From Eucalyptus grandis (lineage: Eukaryota; Streptophyta; Magnoliopsida; Myrtales; Myrtaceae): a stretch of 64,000 nucleotides of DNA. The position numbers and the translations under genes are program-made. Location: contig NC_052619.1 in assembly GCF_016545825.1 (NCBI RefSeq), forward strand, positions 32,093,803-32,157,802, given 5' to 3'. Of the stretch, positions 59,841 to 64,000 are shown piece by piece; within the stretch, counting starts at the first letter, position 1; each line of letters opens with the position of its first letter. The notes under the pieces are model-generated. The model ran no database searches, was not told the origin of the DNA, and saw only the letters and a list, made by a program, of their open reading frames with translations.

Positions 59841-62514
59841 TTGTCGCCACCTAAATTTCGGGTGCATCACCTAGGATTTCAGTTAATGGACTATTAAGCC
59901 TAGAAAGCTTGGGCTTTCTTAAGCCCATATCAATTCGCGATTTAAATTTAAGTTTTTAAATTTTATCTATGAATCGCCACTAATCAGTTTAATGTAGTTC
60001 GATTAGACACCTAAGTAAAATAATGAGAGAATTATTTTACTCCTACGAATCATCAGAGACTTTGGTTACGGAGACTTATTACACTAGATTTCTCTAATAC
60101 CTTTTAGGTACCATTCTTTTTATTTTCAAAAATATATTTGCAGGCAATTTAGATTAATTTTAGCCTAAATCACTATCATGCAAATGGGGTGATCACACGA
60201 GTGCTCAATCCTTATAAAACACTCAAATGAATCAAACAAATTGCATTAAAATAACACACAAAGCAAGTAAATTTTTGGGCTTTCTTGAAATTAGAACTTT
60301 ATCATAAAACATGCACTTTCACTAAGTGACATAATTTTACTAACAAACACATTCTAATTAAATGAACTTATTATGCAACTATTTGACACGCGCCTAATAT
60401 TTTTTGTATTTTTTTATTGAGATTCGTAATAAAAAAACTAATTAAACTATCTAAAATGAATAATTTTCTAATTTATTTTAGGGATTAATTTGACTTAAAC
60501 CCCATCCTATCTTAGAAAACTATTTTTTAGAAAAATGAGATTATTAAAATGTACAAATATTATCTAAGCCCTTATCTATATAAAAAAAAAATCCAATCAT
60601 AATCTATTCCAAAAATTATCTAAACATGCAATCTAAGAATGCAACCCTAATTTACTAAACCAACATATTCCGATGCAAGATTTGATTTTTTATTTTTTTT
60701 TATTTTTTTAGCGTTTTTCAAGACAAGCAATTATCAGATAAATTCATCAAATAAATAATTAAAATAATCAAAAAAAATAATTTGTTATCTCATGAGTTAA
60801 ATTAACAATTATTTTAATCCTAAATATCACAATATATAATAAAGTTTAAAATAATTGAAAATTTGATCCGAAGTTTTACGGATCAAATTAATAATTATAA
60901 TAATTTAAAAATTAAAATACTATAAAAATGTCCCAAAAATTAATATAATTAAAAAATGATCCGATGTCTTACGGATTAAATTAATAATTACAAAAATTTG
61001 GGCAAATCCTTAAGGATAATGCCTAAACTATTCAAATAATTAACATTGACATACCATGTTTCAATTTGAGCAATAACGACTAAACCTGATGATGAAAAAA
61101 AAGAAAAACTACCTTGACTTTTTTATTATTATAAAAAAAAAATATGGGGCCGGTGCGCGGGCGTTGGGCAGCGGGAACAGCGACGGCAGAGACGCTCGGA
61201 GCTCCGGCGACGGCTGGCGGGCGGCGACGGTGGGGCTGGTGGCTGCAGTGGAGCGACGGTGGCGCGAGCGCGGGCTGAGTGACGCTCGGGCGGAGATGCG
61301 GGCACCGGCGACGTCTGAGCAAAGGCGGGGCTTCAGGGCGTCGGGCGCTGCAGGTAGGCGACGGCTGGGTGGCGCGAAGACGCCGCGACCAGTGGGGGCG
61401 GCGTTGGCGCTCGGGCGGAGGTGCGGGCGTCGAGCAGCAGCGCGGCAATCAGAGGCTCGGGGGCGCGGGCTACTGGTGCAGTGGCGAGCGGCGCCGGGCG
61501 GAGGGAGATGCGGGCGAGCGACGGCAGCAGTGGGGTACGGCGTTGCAGACGTCGTTGGTGGTGCGACAGTGGCAGCGCGGATCACCGAAAGGAGGAACGA
61601 CGGGTTGATGTGGGCGCCGGGCGGAGGTGGTCTGGGCTGCTGGTCACGCAGTGGTGCGGTGGTGATGGCCGGTGCAGAGGCGTCGCGAGGCTTCTGGGCC
61701 GCAGCGCCGGCGAGCGGAGCAACGATGGCGCGCGCGGGGACCTGCAGCGGTGAAGAGACGAGCGAGGAAGAAGAACAGTGTTTCTTTCTTTCTGTTTTTT
61801 ATTTTTTCTTCCGCTGACTTGTCCCCTCGCGTCTGTCTCTGTCTCTTCTCTGCAGCTGCTTTCTGCCCTCGTACTTTTCAGCAGCAGAAGGCCTTCTCTT
61901 CTTCTGACTTTTTCCTCTTCCAAGATTTCTTCTCCTGCCCTTGTACTTTTCAGCAGAAGGCCTTCTGCTGACTTTCTCCTCTTCCAAGATTTGTCCTCTA
62001 TTTTCTCACGCTTGCATTTTTCTCTTTCTTTCACGAATTTTTGCACTAGCACGAATTCTTTCTTTCGTCACCCCCTTATTTTTACAAAATGCGGTCCCTT
62101 TTATAGTGGTTCCGATCACACCCTTCCATGACAATTTTCGAGCTTCTTTTTTCCACCGCCTTAATTCATGGTTTGCAAATTAAATCGTGATCTTGCAATC
62201 GGCTTGATTTTTTTCTCGAATGTTTTTATTCCTTCCCTTTCATCAAATTCCTTGCTTTTTTTATTCACTTAATTTCTTTGATTGAGAATTTGTTTCCATA
62301 TTTACTATGATTCGAATTTTTTGCCGAGCAACGGTGGTTAATCAGAATTTTTACATTCCATTTATAATCAAATCAGATTGATCATCCCCTTATTTTCATT
62401 TTATTGCTATGATGCAATTTTTATTTTTTTTTTTTTTTTTTTAGAGCTTAAAAATTAATCCCTAATTTTTTATGAACAAGTAAGTGAGTCACCAAAATTT
62501 AGGTATCAATAATA
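59841..62514. mobile_element. 2.67-kb insertion splitting the tandem array (solo LTR or TIR element)
   Basis: The left end reads TTGTCGCCACCTAAATTTCG; the right end reads ACCAAAATTTAGGTATCAAT. The two are imperfect inverted copies (ACCTAAATTT). The interior is very AT-rich except for a GC-rich island (61145-61770) and a T/C-rich stretch after it (61780-62060). No element protein is encoded. The size, the TG start and the inner words such as GAATCGCCACTAATCAG fit a long solo LTR; a non-autonomous TIR transposon is the alternative. No target duplication was resolved. Confidence 0.6.
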
Positions 62515-62665
62515 TCCATCCTAATTTTGATGGATCCTAATGATGCTGATTTTTCATATTCATTTTTCCTTGGAAAGAAGAGATCCTCAACCACCGGATT
62601 GAATTATTGAAAGAAAAAAGTAACATCGGAAATATCCATGAAATTGCTGATGGACCTCATATGGT
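62515..62665. repeat. ~200-bp tandem array, right part
   Basis: The array resumes with CATCCTAATTTTGATGGATCC and runs to GCTGATGGACCTCATATGG. It is colinear with the unit anchored at 59653, confirming that 59841-62514 is an insertion. Confidence 0.85.
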
Positions 62666-62897
62666 GCGGTAGATGCTGAGATCCACAAAACCACGCGCTA
62701 TTGTCTGTCCGTACATTGGAAGAGGATGGAACGCGCATTTTTCACTTTGACCAAACACCGTGTCTACCAAAGCTATCATACCCTTCTCTGCCTTAAATAT
62801 TTTTTTTGGGGGGGTTCGAAAACGAAGAAGAAGGAGAACAGGAAGGAGTTACCATCGCCTGATGCAGCGAACGACGACGGACAACGAAGAACTGAGG

Positions 62898-62978
62898 ATA
62901 TCATCTACGTTCAGCTGCGACGAGACCGCACCGTTCTTCGGCTTCCCTGGTGCGGCAGCTGCGCTCGCGTTTTTCTCC
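62898..62978 (+). pseudogene. V-ATPase proteolipid (subunit c) first-exon relic
   Basis: The frame reads ISSTFSCDETAPFFGFPGAA followed by AALAFF. This matches the N-terminus of the 16-kDa V-ATPase c subunit, whose start is a very conserved Ser-Thr-Phe-Ser-Gly-Asp-Glu-Thr-Ala-Pro-Phe-Phe-Gly-Phe run. Here the initiator ATG is ATA, Gly is Cys, and Leu is Pro. The match ends where family genes usually have their first intron. No other V-ATPase exon follows, and the TNL gene starts 213 bp downstream. It is a captured or left-over gene fragment and may now lie in the TNL leader or promoter. Confidence 0.75.
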
Positions 62979-63190
62979 ATTAAAGATTCTTCCCTTTTGA
63001 TTTTGTTTCGATTTTGATCTCCAATTCAGTTATCTCTGACAACTGTCTTTTCTGCTGTTCTGTTCAAGGATCTCTTCCAGAGAAGGCTTTGAGTAGGCAT
63101 CGTTGAAGACGGCGCTACAAATAAACGATGCAGCTGCGAACAATGGAATAGCAGACCCGGTTATTTGTATTCACACTTGAGAAAAAAAAA

Positions 63191-63675
63191 ATGGAGGAGA
63201 TGGCGGTTTCATCGGGATTCGACTACGAGGTGTTCTTGAGCTTCAGAGGACCAGATACTCGAGCAGGTTTCACCGACTTCCTTTATGTTAGCCTGATTGA
63301 TGCGGGAATCCGTGCGTATAGAGATGATGAAGAGTTGCGCGTTGGGGAAGAGATTGGCCCGGAGCTTCTCCAAGCAATCAAGCAGTCAAGAATCTCCATA
63401 CCCATCTTCTCCACACGATATGCCTCTAGCAAATGGTGTCTCAAGGAGTTGGTCCAGATGGTGGAGTGCAAGAAAAACATGGGACAGAAGATCATGCCCA
63501 TTTTCTATGATGTGGAACCTTCCCAAGTTCGGCACCAAACTGGTGGGTATGAACAGGCCTTCATTGAGCATGAAAGCAAGGGGCGATACAGTGATGAAAC
63601 TATTAGCAAGTGGAAGGCTGCTCTTAGTGAAGTCGGAGCACTGAAGGGTTGGGACCTCCATAGCATGCCCAACAG
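63191..63675 (+). CDS. TIR-NBS-LRR resistance protein, first (TIR) exon, partial gene
   Basis: This is the first coding exon of an intracellular immune receptor. It encodes a complete TIR domain of about 160 aa: FDYEVFLSFRGPDTRAGFTD (alpha/beta 1), the BB-loop region RDDEELRVGEEI, ISIPIFSTRYASSKWCLKEL with the Glu that serves as the NADase catalytic residue in plant TIRs, and IMPIFYDVEPSQVRHQTGGY. It ends WDLHSMPNR at a GT donor (AACAG|GTGATT, 63676). The NB-ARC and LRR exons would lie beyond the window. The ATG at 63191 is the first in frame after a leader with poly-A; a second Met lies three codons on. The intact frame suggests a functional gene, but only this exon can be judged. Confidence 0.9.
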
Positions 63676-64000
63676 GTGATTTTTTCTGAGATTAGGACCA
63701 CTGCAATAGCTTGTATCCTTAGAATGAATCTTAGTTCTGATTGAGTCCTTGCTGAATTTGTGGTATATCAAGTATTGAAATTGAATGTATTTCCAGAGAA
63801 ATTAGAAATCATGTTAAAAGTGAGATGCTTCGCCGGAATTCTACTTTTCCTGAGTTTAACTATATGTTATAAGTCCATTTTCATCATTTTCTTTTCGAAT
63901 AACATTATGTAGTTCATATAATTTATTAAGGAATCAATCCCAAACTGAGTGTCAGATTTTCTAATTTGATTTGGCTTGACCATTTGTTGTTCGACCAAAT
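63676..64000 (+). other. First intron of the TNL gene (partial)
   Basis: AT-rich sequence follows the donor at 63676. No NB-ARC coding sequence appears before the window ends. Confidence 0.7.

Noticed and set aside
61089..61817. A 242-codon plus-strand frame
   Set aside because: It is low-complexity Ala/Gly/Arg inside a repeat insertion, equally open on the other strand.

Overview
This is a eukaryotic nuclear window from a dicot plant: intron-rich genes with GT-AG splice sites, AT-rich intergenic DNA, many transposable elements, and the start of a TIR-type (TNL) resistance gene. The style of the TNL first exon and of the foldback repeats resembles what I know from Myrtaceae such as Eucalyptus. 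That placement is from memory of the family, not from a search.

Four complete host genes lie on the minus strand. They are a bHLH transcription factor of the bHLH18/19/20/25 type with a C-terminal ACT-like domain (917-4529), a WDR5a-like seven-blade WD40 protein (10589-12649, 2 exons), a kinesin-8 motor of the KIN-8B type (18140-27373, 15 exons, 802 aa), and a starch-synthase-like protein that best fits the non-canonical SS5 (30120-42811, 20 exons, 690 aa). I followed splice phases by hand; summed exon lengths are divisible by three in every case. A fifth gene, a TNL, begins on the plus strand at 63191 and runs off the right edge after its TIR exon. These genes are functionally unrelated: root or iron-type bHLH regulation, histone methylation complexes, cytoskeleton, starch granule initiation, and immunity.

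The stretch 1-655 is a decayed copy of the KIN-8B terminal exon and 3' flank (original at 17783-18487), so a piece of that gene was duplicated in direct orientation about 17.8 kb away. Between genes are several foldback or TIR elements. One, at 7092-7718, has a 9-bp target duplication; another, at 12997-13949, carries a palindromic GC-rich array; a third family has copies at 38345 and 48703.

From 43430 to about 62660 the window is a transposon cluster. A Ty3/gypsy element with 5-bp target duplication (43521-47795) lacks reverse transcriptase and RNase H, and sits inside an older TIR element. A near full-length L1-type LINE on the minus strand (49993-56640) has an intact ORF1 but a broken ORF2, whose RNase H domain is split by a foreign block holding a 131-bp tandem repeat. 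Two tRNA-derived SINEs are nested (56866-57341). A roughly 200-bp tandem array is split by a 2.67-kb insertion (59841-62514).

Just upstream of the TNL is a short relic of the first exon of a V-ATPase proteolipid (subunit c) gene whose ATG has become ATA. I saw no CRISPR, no tRNA or rRNA gene, and no clearly new biochemical system. The most unusual items are the motif-degenerate SS5, the captured V-ATPase fragment, the orphan KIN-8B exon and the interrupted LINE.
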